A DNA stretch of 64,000 nt from Isoetes taiwanensis (GCA_021234155.1 JAJEKV010000032.1:4157835-4221834), one strand, 5' to 3'. Shown: positions 1-11,830, counted from the stretch's first letter. Notes: generated by a model from the letters alone, not told the origin. Translations and numbers: made by a program.

Positions 1-45
1 GGTACTCCCACACCTCCAGTTCCGCTTTCGGTCCTCTCTTCGGCT

Positions 46-315
46 ATGCCGACTGCTGCTCCTGCTCCTCCTCCCCCGCCCGTTGTTTTTTTCCCTGCAC
101 CTGACACTTCAAATGCGGCGTCTCCTCCATTGTTTTCTGATCTGCCACCTACCCCATCAGTGCCCTCCCCCCTCTCCCCCCTCCAATATGATCTTTTACT
201 GCCACAGGTCCTTCAATCCTTACAATTCAGATGGCTCAAATTAATGATTTACAATCGTCTCTTTCAGCCTAGTCTTCCATTCATGAGGCTGTCGAATCTC
301 TGCGGGAGGAGGTAG
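46..315 (+). pseudogene. Proline-rich gag-like start of the DIRS element
   Basis: An 89-codon open frame begins at the ATG at 46. It is rich in Pro, Ala and Ser for about 60 residues (runs such as APAPPPPPVV), then turns Leu/Gln rich. Low-complexity N-terminal ORFs are common upstream of RT in DIRS elements, and position is the main reason for the call. There is no CCHC knuckle. Between 316 and about 740 I can read no convincing protein; that stretch is AT-rich and full of stops. Confidence 0.4.
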
Positions 316-769
316 GGGAGCGGGCAGCATGGACCCTGCCCACTTTTAAACTTTGGGCTCTCTTCTTTCTCGTTGTAGTTATTTGCTTGGAAGCAAAATT
401 TATCGATTACAAGTTAATTTTTTGGCTATCATGGAATAGGCATTCCCCTACATTCCTCTTTTCTGGCACAATTCGCTTGCGTTTTCCACTTGACCATGAT
501 TGCATTGATTTGGCACGATGAAATTATCGGAATTAGGCTATGCATTCTTCATCACGTACTCCCCATATGTGCACATCTCTTTATATTTCAAAACACAGGA
601 AGTTGTTTTTTAGACAAGGCATTCTTCCCGTTTTTATGCATGTAGGGGCATCGTAGGGTTGTTTTCAGTTTTGTTCCTATTATGGATTTTAGTTATGGTC
701 TCTTGTCTTCTTATATGGTTTGTTGTTGTTTCAGATTGCACTCCTTTTTCCTCTTGCATTCCTCATTTG

Positions 770-1965
770 GGCATTGAGCCCATCCTAGCTGACTCGATTG
801 GTTCATCTATCTGCATCCTCAATCGCCTCCTGTCTGCTTTGCATTTTTGGCAGTCCTTCTGTTCCTCCCAGCAAGTGCTCAGCTGGATCCAATTTGGTTA
901 CCATTTGCCTTGGCTCACTCATCCCCCTGTCGACCCCTTCTTGCAAAAAATCAGCCGTCTTTGTTCACCCAGCTTGATTTTGCTCGTTTTGCCATCTCTG
1001 AACTCCTTCATAACGCTACCGCCTCCATTGTGCCTTCTTGCATTCCTCGTTGGAGGTGGTCCCTAAAGGTCAAGGAAAATGGTGCCTTATCTTGGATTTG
1101 CGTGTCTTGAACTAATTTTATTTGTCCCTCTATGAATCCTTGGACCTGTTCTCTCATCTTTGCAAACCCGAGGATTTCCTTTTTACTGTAATCTTGAAAT
1201 CTGGTTATCATCATGTCTCCATCTGGCCACCTCACCATTCCTTTCTAGGTTTTTTGCTAGGTGGCCAGTTTTTTATTTTCAATGTTCTTCCCTTTGGACT
1301 CGACTCTGCTCCGTTCGTGTTTACCAAACTCATTCGGCAATTGGTTCGCCATTGGCATGCCCAGGCTATCTATTGCTCCCCGTATGTTGATGATATCCTG
1401 TTTCTGTATCACTCCTTGCCCGAGTCGCTTCAAGTTCAGGTTATTTTTTACTTATAGCAAGCCGATTTTCTTCTCGCTTGGAAAAAGTGTCGCTTTTGCA
1501 TTTCTCATCGCACCATCTTCGTATGTTTCATAGTCGATTCACACGATGGTTTGTTCCGCATCTCAGCCTCTAAAAAGTCCCACGCTTTATCTCTATGTTC
1601 TGGCTTGCTTGCTGCTCACGTCGTCTCTGCCCGCTTGGTTGCCCGCTTTCTCAGTTTCATTCAGTCCCTGCGTCTAGTATTTGGCCACCTTTGTGCTCCT
1701 TGACTTAAGGTCTTCGCTCTGATCTCTAATGCTCTGAACTTTGGGATACTCATTTTCAGCTTTGTCCGTTGTCCTCTTTGGCCCCCTCTCCTCACAAAGG
1801 TCACCCTCGGTTTTGATGCTAGAAATGAGGGTTGGGGTGGTTGGCTGTCTATCCCCGGTATGCCCATTCTCCAGAAGGTGGTGGCTATGGATGAAGCCCG
1901 GCTGCCCAACCTTGCTTTGGCAGTGGCGATGGGCCCGCAGCGACTCAAAGCCTGCTGGAAAGACA
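770..1965 (+). pseudogene. DIRS reverse transcriptase and start of RNase H
   Basis: Reading across three plus frames gives a continuous DIRS-like RT: a fingers block around 1040-1105 (RWRWSLKVKENGALS then a broken LDLR-type strand), FTVILKSGYHHVSIWPPHHS at 1180-1240, FNVLPFGLDSAPFVFTKLIR at 1280-1340, and the active-site YVDDILF at about 1382. The frame then decays and resumes at about 1800-1965 with an RNase H-like start (FDARNEGWGGW). At least three frameshifts and one internal stop make it non-functional. The coding run stops where the LINE insertion begins at about 1975. Confidence 0.75.
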
Positions 1966-1974
1966 AGCAAGCCC

Positions 1975-2735
1975 AGTGGTTCTCGCTATGGAATGTGCAG
2001 GCACACAGATGTGGACCAGTGCATAGTGCTTGAAGGAAGTTACCTTTTGCCTTGAAGGCGATGCCCGGATGCTTGCTTCATGGCCAAGCTTTGGGATCAG
2101 GCCCCATCACATGTCAAGGTGGCAAATTATCGCCAGCCAGGTTAATCCCATGCTCACGGGGGCCCACACCACTACTGCGCACCCATCTACCCATGAAAAG
2201 CCTTGAGGTGATTGCTTCCATTCGCGCAGTGCACACCACCTCCGCATTGAGGCGGGGAGATGGATCGGGGGCAGCGTGAGGACAGAGTGCTGTCGATCTT
2301 TATTTTCCAACAGGCCATTGAGGATGAAAGTCCACGCCCTCCGGTGCCTGTCCGTGCATCACGAGCATATCCGGGCTCGGTATGCTCGGTTAGTTGTGCC
2401 CCATGCGGGCCTTGCATGAGCTAACGAGCACGGCCTCTGTGGAAAAAGGCTTGTTGGGTTCATTACCTCCGTGAGGTAATGGATCACCTTGAACTTCGAT
2501 TATGCCCCCCCGTCCAGGCATTAACCTCGGTTTGTACTTGTGATTATGTATATAAGCGTGGGTATGTCGGCATCCTTATTGCTACTAAGGTTTTCCCGAA
2601 AACCCTTGGGGGGGGTTTTTTAATCCACGGTAGTATCGCTGCTTTGCTCTCTCTTTGTACTTGGGTCCCATAGGCCAGTTGGTCTCCGTGGACGATAAAA
2701 TCATATTCTATTCTATTCTATTCTATTCTCTCCTT
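1975..2735 (+). mobile_element. 5'-truncated LINE 3' end with (TTCTA)n tail, inserted in the DIRS element
   Basis: The DIRS coding sequence is interrupted here and resumes after 2740. The insert ends in a tandem TTCTA tract (about 2704-2730). Just before it lies a block reading GTTTTTTAATCC then GGTCTCCGTGGAC, which recurs at 60217-60330 and 60460-60480 next to another TTCTA tract. The partner copy at 59.9 kb carries a LINE C-terminal zinc-binding domain, so I take this as the same family. The coding part here is too decayed to translate with confidence. The 5' boundary is approximate. Confidence 0.6.
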
Positions 2736-2749
2736 TCATGGCTTTTTTA

Positions 2750-3340
2750 CCACACACAAGCGTCTTCAATCCTTTATCTGGCACGAGTTATTTGCCTGTT
2801 CTAGTTGTTGTAACACTTTGCTAGCCTTCTCTTTAACGCAGTTGTGGTTGCTCATGGCGATAACCAGAATGCCGCGTTCCTGTTGCAGAAGGGTGGTTCC
2901 TCGTCTCCAATTCTCCATTTGCTTTTAGTTGAGCTATTCATTTTTTGTTATCACCAGAAAATTCGACTCCAACCGTTGTGGGTTCCTCGATTGAAGAATG
3001 AGTGGGCCGACTATTTATCTAAGATTTGCAAGTTTGATGAGTTCTCCCTTGCTTCTGAAGCTTTTATCTTGATTGAGTCTCGATGGGGCCCTCACCATAT
3101 CGACTGCTTTGCTAGCCTGTCTAATGCTTTACTTCCCGTGTTCAACACCAACGACGCTTACCCTTTTTGGATCCCCCCCCGATGCTTTTTCCTACAATTG
3201 GCGCTTGTTCAACATTTTTTGCTTCCCTCCCGCCTCCTTGGTCCCTGCTGTTTTGCACCATACTCGCCTATGCTATGCTCGCCTGACATTGGTCGTCTTT
3301 TCATGACCTTCCGCTCCTTGATGGCCGTTGGTCACATCTG
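2750..3340 (+). pseudogene. DIRS RNase H domain, downstream half
   Basis: The frame at 2844-3341 reads GDNQNAAFLLQKG, then PLWVPRLKNEWADYLSK (the N-x-x-AD-x-LS box of retroelement RNase H), then ESRWGPHHIDCFASLSNALL, a block typical of DIRS/Ngaro polyproteins. It continues the RNase H that starts near 1800 and was split by the LINE. A short overlapping frame at about 3160-3300 continues the protein after one frameshift in a C-rich run near 3173. Confidence 0.75.
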
Positions 3341-3539
3341 ACATGAACTCCTGGCAAACATTTGTTATAAATGCATTGTTCTTTCATGAATTTTCTCGGG
3401 CTTTTCTCCTGTCGATCTCACGACTCGCTGGTGAAAAGCTGCATGTTGCTTTATTTGCTCTACGCTGTGTATTTGAATGAAGGTTGGTGATATTGTCCGG
3501 TTCTAATTCTGTTGTTCCCTTATGGTTTTAGATGTTTTA

Positions 3540-4489
3540 CCGCATTATTCTGCAGTCTCTTCTGATTTGTGGCTCCTTCCTTGCATTTATCCTTCAATCT
3601 CGTGCTGCTTCTACCCTATTTACGTATGCCTCTGCCTGGCGGCGTTTTCGGTCTTGGTGCATGTCATAGAATGTTCCTTTCCTTCTTGCTTCGTCCATCC
3701 ACGTCGCAGCCTTCTTCGCCTCTTCAGTGTCTTCTCGTCAAAGCCTATCCTTGGTGGGCAGTGCTTCTGCTGCCATCTCTTTTTACAACAGTTTGATTAA
3801 CGCCCCTTCTCCCTGCTCGGATCCTTTGCCATCTTTGGTCCACTAGTCTGCTCCTCGACTTCGGCCAACACCCCGGCCTCGGTTGCCCCTCACTGTTGTT
3901 CACGTCCGTCTAGTTATTCTGTCTTTTGCCCCGACCTATGCAGAGTGGCGGGATTTGATGTTCGCCTCATTAATCACCTTATGTTTTGCCCGTTTTCTCC
4001 ATATTTCCGAGGCCCTCCAATTGAGTTGGCAGAATTTGACATTTTTTCCCGATCATGTCTGCGTGGCAATCCAGAAGTCTAAATGTGACCAGATTGCGAT
4101 CGGCCATGAGGTCGTAATTGCCCGTACTAGTTTGGTGTTTTGCCCTGTTCAACTCTTGCAGTGCTTGTTCTTTGCTTGCTCATTCCATGTCATTGATCCT
4201 CCTGAGAATGGGCCATTATTTCAATCCTCTTTATCCTCTTGTCATGCCTTGTCTTATTCCACAGTTTCATCTTGGTGGGTTCGAGTGCCTGCATCGCATT
4301 GGTCTAGTTCCCCGTCTTTTTGGCACTCATGCGAGGCGTCGTAGGGTGGCCACGGCGGCTTCTGCAGCTGCAGTCTCTTCTGAGGTGGTTCGCTCCCATG
4401 GCTGTTGGCATTCTGCTTCATCTCATGCTCGTTACATTTCGCCTAGTATCGAGGAGCGCCTCACTATCTGTCGCAATCTCGGCCCGTGA
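3540..4489 (+). pseudogene. DIRS tyrosine recombinase
   Basis: The core-binding half reads across frames at about 3580-3880 (LQSRAASTLFTYASAWRRF, typical of this domain). The catalytic half starts at about 3935: WRDLMFASLITLCFARFLHI then SEALQL, where the usual catalytic Arg of the R-x-SE box appears as His, so the enzyme is probably dead. The second half at about 4318-4440 has the H-x-x-R box (THARRRRVATAAS), then HGCWHS and RYI with the presumed nucleophile Tyr. The family cuts and joins circular cDNA into the genome instead of using an integrase. A frameshift lies near 4260. Confidence 0.75.
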
Positions 4490-4548
4490 TTGGAGGTGTA
4501 GGCTCCTCTTTGTGTCAGATATTGTTGCTTTGCAAAGGACCTTTCTCT

Positions 4549-4592
4549 AGAATGCGATAGTTCTCTTCTTATATAGAAGAGAACCATCATTC
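4549..4592. repeat. Palindrome downstream of the recombinase
   Basis: Arms GTTCTCTTCT and AGAAGAGAAC flank a TATAT centre (4560-4584). Beyond them AGAATG and CATTCT continue the symmetry with a few mismatches. It lies about 60 bases after the last recombinase residues, so it may belong to the element's 3' terminal region. Confidence 0.55.
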
Positions 4593-4963
4593 TGGGGAAA
4601 GGGACGCCTGTTTTGGACGTAAAATCCATCTATAGCCTGAGCCTTCTATGGCACAAGCTTTCTTTATCTCTATCTGTTATATATCTCTGTTGCTTGCTGG
4701 CATTTCTCATCGGCGTTTCCTCTAAGCTGAATTCTCTTTGTTCCAGTTTCCCTCCCTCCCTCCTCTAAGTCTAGTCGGGTGGCATTGGCTCACTTGGACA
4801 TCTGATTGGTTTCTTTTCCTTCCACCTCGTGAGGGTAGGATCGAGTCTTCTTTTCTATCTCTTTTGTGGCTAGTGGCCTCTGCAATTTCTCAGCATAGCA
4901 CTTGTTGCTTCTGGAGGGCATCTAGGGGACGACCCTCGTGGTCGAGCCTAGTCTCTCTCACAC

Positions 4964-5004
4964 TCTCTCTCCCTCCCTCCCTCCCTCCCTCCCTCTCTCA
5001 GCAT
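4964..5004. repeat. CTCC/CT microsatellite
   Basis: About eight CTCC units lie between CT-rich flanks. There is no gene between 4640 and 5030: the stretch is pyrimidine-rich and without a recognisable protein. Confidence 0.8.
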
Positions 5005-5210
5005 AGCTCTGTGGCTTTCGAGCAGCGAAAATTTTAGTGGCCCCGGCGGGCCATTTGGCCAAAAATTACAGGTTCAAACAAAATGCGACGGCCGGCTTGA
5101 GTAGGATGCCTTACCCTTGGACTACCTGCAGATTCGCCATTTCGCGGCACTTTATTGCCTATTATGACATTAAAATGGCCAATTAGATGTTTGCTAATTA
5201 GAGTGGTATC

Positions 5211-5753
5211 CAGGGTTGCCCTTAAGGGGCTATTTATAGCCAAATGGCTATATTTTGAATATTTTCAAAAATGAGATACTAAATCTGAATAGGTTACTAT
5301 TGAAAATAAATTATATTCTTTCGCCAAAGTTTTACCATTTCGTCCGCCTGCCTTTCTTAAATTAGCCATGCATTTTTAAGCTCAAATCTAGAGTTTCGCC
5401 TCCAGTTCCATGGATCTAAGTGCTTAGGATCATAGATTATCCCCTTAACAACATTGTAGATCAAGTAATTGTTTGCTAGCTCTAGTGGACCATAGTAGAA
5501 TACTCAAAAAATCAACTACTACTCAAATTTTGCTAAACATAATAGGTTTCCTTAATCCTGTAAGTTGTATGTGAATTGACATCTAATTTATTTATTTCAA
5601 TTACCACATTAACACTGGCAAGGTTCGCCAGAGTTTCTATGAAACAGTTCAAGTCGCAAAAAGTAATCGCCTACAAAATTAATATAGAAAGCTTATGATT
5701 CGCCTCACCTTCTAAATCATGCCTATGCAGATATGGCCTTAAGGGCAACCCTG
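5211..5753. mobile_element. Non-autonomous hAT element (543 bp) with 8-bp TSD
   Basis: Left end CAGGGTTGCCCTTAAGG (5211-5227) is matched by its exact inverse ending at 5753. Both sides are flanked by the same octamer, GTGGTATC (5203-5210 and 5754-5761). A CAGGG start and an 8-bp duplication are hAT hallmarks. The interior is AT-rich with no ORF of note. The host sequence closes up cleanly when the element and one octamer are removed. Confidence 0.9.
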
Positions 5754-5906
5754 GTGGTATCGACTTTGGGGCCAATTTAGTCCCAAATGAGAACTAGATA
5801 TGCTTATGGAATGGCCATTTAGGCCACTTGGCCAAATCCTATAATGCCTTAAGTTCGCCAAATCTTAACTCATTCAGAGGTCCCCTCATACTTCGTCACT
5901 TATAGG

Positions 5907-8900
5907 CAGTGTTGGGGAAACTATTTCAAATGAATAGGAAAATTTCCTACTACTACTCAAGGGATTCGGAAGTTTTTTGTCTCAACCGGAAGCTCCCTGC
6001 AATCCATAATCTAAACCGGAAGGTATGCTTCCAAAAAAAACATATTCAAGCTTCAAGTAAAACATTTATAACATAAATTCCTTCATGAAAAGATAACTCT
6101 ATTGAAGTAGATAATTGTAGAAGTTAAAACCAGTTATCTTATAAAATGCGAATTGAACCATTAGCAAATGAGATTAGCCTACCAACTTTTACAATTCTTC
6201 AGCCACGTCATCTTCATCATCATCACAAAACAAATTGTCTTCTTCAAAACGGTCTTGATCACGAGGACACCCTGTAAAGATATGACGATAATGAACGCTT
6301 TCTTTCCATAGTTTTATGCTCGTATTGAAATCAAAGCTTTTCAACTCAGGCCCTTCTGCAGATATGCGAAGCAAAGCATCCAATCCATCATTTTGTAGCC
6401 GATTCCTGAACTTGTTTTTGATAACGTTCATGCGACTAAAACCACGCTCACATGCTGCGGTACTAGCACATTGAACAAGCCCAATGGTTGCAATTTTTAA
6501 TAACTCTGGCATTTTATCTTTCCAAGTCTCGCTGCAAGATATCATTCCCCAAGTGTCCAAGAAATTCATGTCTAACCATTCAGTGCTGGCTTGTCGTTTA
6601 AACAACATAAATTCTCTAGACAACTTTTCTGGATCAACAACAGCATGAAACACTTTCTCACCCACCCTTTTTTGAGCTCCATAGAATTCTCGCAACTTCT
6701 TTATCTCATCCAAACCAACTACCTTAATATCCTTTGCTCGATGAGGCATATTTAGAGGTGACAATATCCTTAAAGATGCAAGAATTAATTGATCTTCCAT
6801 TCTTTGTTTCAATGAAGTTATTATGGCTGTGGCAAAAGCTTTTTGAAAATCAAGTGCACGTGTTAAATCCTCCCCTTCAATGGATCTTCGAAGCTCTACT
6901 GACCTGTACATGTTTCCCTTCACAGACGATCTCAAAGTGGCTAACATACCCTTGTCTCCTCCATAATCTGGAATAATGGGATAACCTTTGCTATCTTTTT
7001 CATAAGCATTTAGATCGGGTAAAGCCCTTTGCTTTAGAAAGGATTCCTCTATCTCCATTATATGAGACCTACATAAGCTTGCCACATTTGTGACATCCAC
7101 AAAATTTCTTTGAAATTCAATGCTCAAATCGGACATGATCTTCAATATGTCACTAGAAAGTGAAGAGCGTAGACAATATCAAAGCAAAGCATACTCCAAT
7201 AGAGATCCTTACCCATCGTGTGTTCAGAGGGAATTCCATCAATGATTCAAACACCTCACAAACTCTTTCGATTGCATGGTGCCCGCTTAGCCATCGTGTT
7301 TTAACAATACCCAAAATTCTTAAATGTGAGCAATCAAGTACCTCTTGCACTTTCTGAAACTCCACTTGCCGTTTTGAACTCCGAGAAAAGAAACTTGCAA
7401 CTCTTGTTACAATATCATCCATTTGTTTGCAAATGGGTTTCTTCTTTGGATTTTTACACGCTTCCTCCACGCATAAGTTTGTGCGATGTGCACAACAATG
7501 CAAGCTTGTCATGTATGGATTGAGGTTCTTCAATCTTGTAGCCACTCCGGTTTGGGAGCCAACCATAACGGGACGCACCATCGCTTCCAAATCCCATCGG
7601 CCATGGATGTCAAGATGCCAATCATCAAGTAATTTCAAGATAGTTTGCATGATAGTCTCTGATGTCCCATCACTTACAGGAAGAATGCCCAAGAACTTTG
7701 TGTGCACCCTTCTTCTTTCTAGGAAAGTAACATACAAAATCAGATTTTTAGTGACACTAACATCCGTGGATTCATCCACCATGAGACCAAACCACGAGCT
7801 TTGTCTAATCCTCTCAAACATTTGAGCTTGCAATGCTTTTTCGATATGAAATATGAATGAAGCACATGCTTTATTATCATTGTATTAGGCGGTAAATCTG
7901 TCACTCCACATTCACGTAACAGATCCAATAAGCTTGCTAATTTCCTAAATGCTAAATCTTCCTTGGCAATCCAATAGGCACATTTGAACAATTTCTCAAC
8001 CGATGCATCTATAGATACCTTCTTCTTCTTCGCCAATTTTGCAAAGCCATCTTTATCACGCTCTTGCAACAAGATCGCATCTCTATGGGCCCTCGAACTT
8101 GCATGATCATCTAATGCCGATGTCTTGAAATTTTTTGCTCCTGTTGTTGCAAAAATTGATTTGCAATGTGGGTCTTTCCTACATACTTTGCACCACATAA
8201 CTCCTCTTTCTTTGTCCACCTCCAACCATTTATTTTTTTCACACCATTCCTCTTGGTACTTCTCCATTGCCTTTGATACTCTGCCAAGCTCAACGACCAT
8301 TTGCTCCCCATGTTCCCGAACTTCATCATTCAGATTAACATCTTCAGCTTGTATACTAGGTGGGGCTTCCTTTTGGAAACATGGCATGCTAAAAAGAGTA
8401 GCTTGCTTCTCTTTCCTCTTGTTTATTCTGTTCTCACCAGCCATGTCACTATTTATACCTTGAATAAAAATCCAAACAAAGAGAAAATTATGAGCCACAA
8501 AGTACAAACAAAAATAGCAAAAAGAACATTCTGATTTTAAAGTAGAAACACTCGTGATTTGCTACATATATAACAATGACATACTCATTTGATTTTTCCA
8601 TATCTAATATAATAATGTATAAGAGTGGCACCATCATGACAATGACATCTATAGCTTCATACATTAAAAATAGTTAAATCTATATGCATGCATGACAGTC
8701 ACATGATATATTTTAGTATTATATGTTTATAGATAGTGAAAGCTATGGCCTGACAATGACATAAAGGGTAAAATGCAAGCCTTGAAGTTTTAAGAAGAAG
8801 AGGCATACCTTATTTATCCTACGTTGACGCTTTGCCCACGAAAAACAGTTTGACAACCTCGTACAAAAGAGGCCCTGCTACAACAGGGCCCCGCACTATA

Positions 8901-9234
8901 TATATTTTCTTACATCAAGCTCTTATTTTTTTGTCTTACATCAAGCTCTAGAGGAGTTCTTGTAGATCGATGGAGTTGGGCTTGGAGTGGGGCAGCGGTA
9001 GCTCTACGGCATTTGCAATGAAAAAGAAAGATTCAAGACTCCACTATTTTCCCCCCTCATTCCTGCGGGGAAAAATTGGGTCATAAGTGCCGTTTTTTGT
9101 TTTGTGAGGCGGGACAATCCCGTTTTGTTAATTTTTTGTGTCAGGAGTGAATCCGACAAGCTGCCAGCTCGGACGGACTTTTTCTAAATCTGGACGGCAC
9201 GATAAGGGTCTCCCGGGGAACTTCCCCAACACTG
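5907..9234 (-). mobile_element. hAT transposon, 3328 bp, with 8-bp TSD
   Basis: The ends read CAGTGTTGGGGAA (from 5907) and its inverse (ending 9234). The flanking octamer CTTATAGG is identical on both sides (5899-5906 and 9235-9242). The transposase runs on the minus strand inside. The clean ends and perfect target duplication suggest a fairly recent insertion, despite one frameshift in the transposase. Confidence 0.93.
6189..8444 (-). pseudogene. hAT transposase with BED finger and hATC dimerisation domain
   Basis: Start Met at 8444 (MAGENRINKRKEKQ), chosen over upstream codons because the protein from there is charged and ordered like family N-termini. A BED-type finger follows (WCKVCRKDPHCKS, then FKTSALDDHASSRAH). 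After a frameshift at about 7875 the RNase H-like core begins (SSWFGLMVDESTDVSVTKNL, with the D-E-S-T-D block). An intron of roughly 65 bases near 7148-7215 is likely (GTAAGG to TTTCTAG). The C-terminus holds the hATC block (CASTAACERGFSRMN then KNKFRNRL) and an acidic tail. It would cut and paste hAT ends. It is closest in style to the ZNF862/KIAA1586-like hAT group. Only the one frameshift clearly breaks it. Confidence 0.9.
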
Positions 9235-9242
9235 CTTATAGG

Positions 9243-9975
9243 GGTCCAACATTATTAGAAATTTTTATTTCTAAATATATTTACCAACTAAGAATAATCT
9301 CGCTTGGAAAATCAAATGTCGAGGCACTTTTCAATCCTCTTTACGAAGACTCCGACATCCGATTTTCGATTCTCCCTACCAGCAATCAGCAATCTGTGCA
9401 TTATTGAAATACATGGGGTATGAATTCAAACTCATATAATATGTAACTTAAACACATTTATATAGGGTAGCGACTTCTTTATGTTTGGGCAACTAGCACT
9501 ATATTTAATAAGAATCTAGCTAAATCGCCATTTGAGCTATACATGACTAGATATTTGGTTCAAAAATTGCCAATTGGGTTGCTGCCACATTAGAAAAAAA
9601 ATAGGAAAAATGGCCAGTTCAGGCTACACTTTTGGTGCATTTTTTACAAGGAATGGCCAATTCATTATACTTATACAAAATTATAGATCCCTTAAAATTT
9701 TCCCTGCTTTCGAGTGTTCTCATTTTTTTTTGTGTCATTTTCTCTGGAGTCCTTTCTTCGTCTTGCTCTTGTGTTTTTCTAATTCAGTTAGCGTTTTGAT
9801 GCTTGGCCCGTCAGGGCTTCTAACCCCTTGTCTTGCTTTAACCTTCCATGAGGTCTGTCTGTGTGCAGCTGGCGTATGATCCTCCTTTTTTGTTCTCTCA
9901 AAGTAGTGAGCCCGGAGCAGTTCCTGAGCGGGCGCAGCAGGTAAGGGGGTCGAGTTTGGGGATTTGAGGTTCGAG
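9243..9975. other. No gene seen
   Basis: This is host sequence to the right of the hAT target duplication. It is AT-rich, with a few short open frames of 70-100 codons that look like chance (hydrophobic, no motif). I see no RNA gene or repeat. Confidence 0.5.
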
Positions 9976-9999
9976 GATGGGAGCTTGCAGTGCAGCGGA

Positions 10000-10870
10000 T
10001 GATGCTAGTCTGGTGGCTCCATCTGAAGTTTTTCCATTATGTTTTCTTTGGGATAAGGCGATTGGTGCTCAACTCGAGTTGTCTAGACTACCAAGGATGA
10101 TTTTATTATCTTATTATTATTACTCATTTGGAGTTCATTTTTTGTGTTCTCCTATGGCATTGTACGCATTCATTCAGATCAATGGAACACCACTTCACTT
10201 CATCATTCGGTAATAAAAAATATAATGGCCCTTAATACCACTGCTTTCTCTCGTCTTTTGATTAATGGCTCTCTGACAGATTTTTTCCCATAAAAAAAGG
10301 AGAGAGACAAGGTTATTTTTTGCCTCCCTACCTGTTGTTATGTGTATCCGAGATGCTCACTAGACTTGTTTTGCTTCTGCAAAATCAAAACCTTATTCAG
10401 GGGCTCACTATGTATGGATCTGCTGATCAACTGACTGCTCTTCAATATGCTGATGACACCTTTGTCCTTCTTAAAGCTTCCCAAGTCTGTCTTATTACTC
10501 ATTTGGAGTTCATTTTTTGTGTTCTCCTATGGTCATTGTACGCATTCATTCAGCTCAATGGAACACCACTTCACTTCATCATTCGGTAATCAAAAATATA
10601 ATGGCCCTTAATACCACTGCTTTCTCTCGTCTTTTGATTAATGGCTCTTTGACAGATATTTTCCCATCAAAAAAGGAGAGAGACAAGGTTATTTTTTGCC
10701 TCCCTACCTGTTGTTATGTGTATCCGAGATGCTCACTAGACTTGTTTTGCTTCTGCAAAATCAAAGCCTTATTCAGGGGCTCACTATGTATGATCTGCTG
10801 ATCAACTGACTGCTCTTCAATATGCTGATGACACCTTTGTCCTTCTTAAAGCTTCTCAAGTCTGTTCTTT
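10000..10870 (+). mobile_element. LINE reverse transcriptase fragment, tandemly duplicated
   Basis: A block of about 375 bases (10121-10495) is repeated head to tail at 10496-10866 with few differences. Each unit encodes the central LINE RT: SRLLINGS..., a run resembling FFPSKKGERQG, then GLTMYGSADQLTALQYADDT with the YADD active site (about 10408-10470 and 10780-10835). The fragment belongs to an L1/jockey-like non-LTR element, presumably the same one whose 3' part lies at 11.83-12.71 kb. Stops and frameshifts rule out activity. Confidence 0.8.
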
Positions 10871-11830
10871 AATGAACCCAAATGGGTTCATTTGTACACT
10901 TTTTTTGAAATTCTATTATAGCTCCGAGATAAAGAATATGCCTACATACTCACAATATATTGTCCTCCATGAGTGTACATATATGAAAAATATAGAAAGC
11001 TTCTATTACCAAACATAATGTGGAGCCGAATGCAAAGGGGTCAAGTTTATTCTCAAAATCTTTAACATTTCTCACATTATTTTGCAAATATGATTTTTCC
11101 TAGGAATTCTAATTCTTCCATCTTTTAAATCATGATATGAGAAATCTATCACAAGAAGAATTAGAAAAATCTATGGTAGAATTTTCGAGAAATAATTCCT
11201 TGAATTTTGAAGTTCAGAAGTTCTTTATGGACCCAGTTAGGTCCCCCGAGGGTCAAAGTTTTGAAATTTCATAGTACTACTCCACTTTTTGAAAACATAA
11301 AATCCATTTAGCAAGACGTATAGTACTTAGTATCTATCTCCATTGAAAAATAATAGTAACCGTCACATTCTTATTCTATTTCAAATATCAAGGATATGAA
11401 ATGGATCCTGGATGTCTGTTTTTCAGAAATTCCTTAGGGACCTGACTGGGTCTCTCAAGGATTGAAATTATGATTTGCTCATTGATACATCAATTCTTTA
11501 TGAAATCACATGAAATTTGAAAAATGAGTAACATTTGTAGGCTACGTTCATAGAAAAGTAATGTTAGTTTGAAATTTGTATTCTATGTTGAGTGTCATGA
11601 GATTATATCATATCATCAAAACCATTGAATTGAGTGTATTTCAAGGCGCGATTGTGCCAAACTTGTGAAGAATTTTATTTTGCCATTGAATACGGTGGTA
11701 CAACTTCGAGTTAATCTTACAATTCAGGTGTTCAGATTTAAAATCTCATAAGTATGATGAAGAACTAGTCCCTAATATGGAAAAGGGATTGAAGGACCCA
11801 TACGGGTTGATGAACCCAATCATGTCCCTG
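10870..11830. other. AT-rich stretch without a recognisable gene
   Basis: No open frame above about 60 codons. Two loosely similar passages contain TTCAGAA, then a GGACC...GGTC motif, then AAATT (near 11212-11270 and 11430-11475), perhaps an old duplication. It separates two LINE pieces and may be an insertion into the LINE or a degenerate part of it. Confidence 0.4.

Larger units (their letters stand above)
1..4495 (+). mobile_element. Decayed DIRS-type (tyrosine recombinase) retrotransposon
   Basis: In order on the plus strand the window shows a proline-rich gag-like start, a reverse transcriptase with YVDDIL, an RNase H followed by a WGPHHIDCFA block, and a tyrosine recombinase with an H-x-x-R box and a terminal RYI. 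This order and the recombinase in place of a DDE integrase define the DIRS/Ngaro group. The element enters at the left window edge, so its 5' end is not seen. It is split by a LINE insertion (about 1975-2735) and has many frame breaks. I did not find the split direct repeats or inverted termini that would fix its ends. Confidence 0.8.

Noticed and set aside
8975-9055. tRNA gene or SINE head in the hAT element
   Set aside because: GGCAGCGGTAGCTC and GATTCAAGACTCC loosely match A and B boxes, but spacing and folding do not support a tRNA, and there is no tail or TSD.
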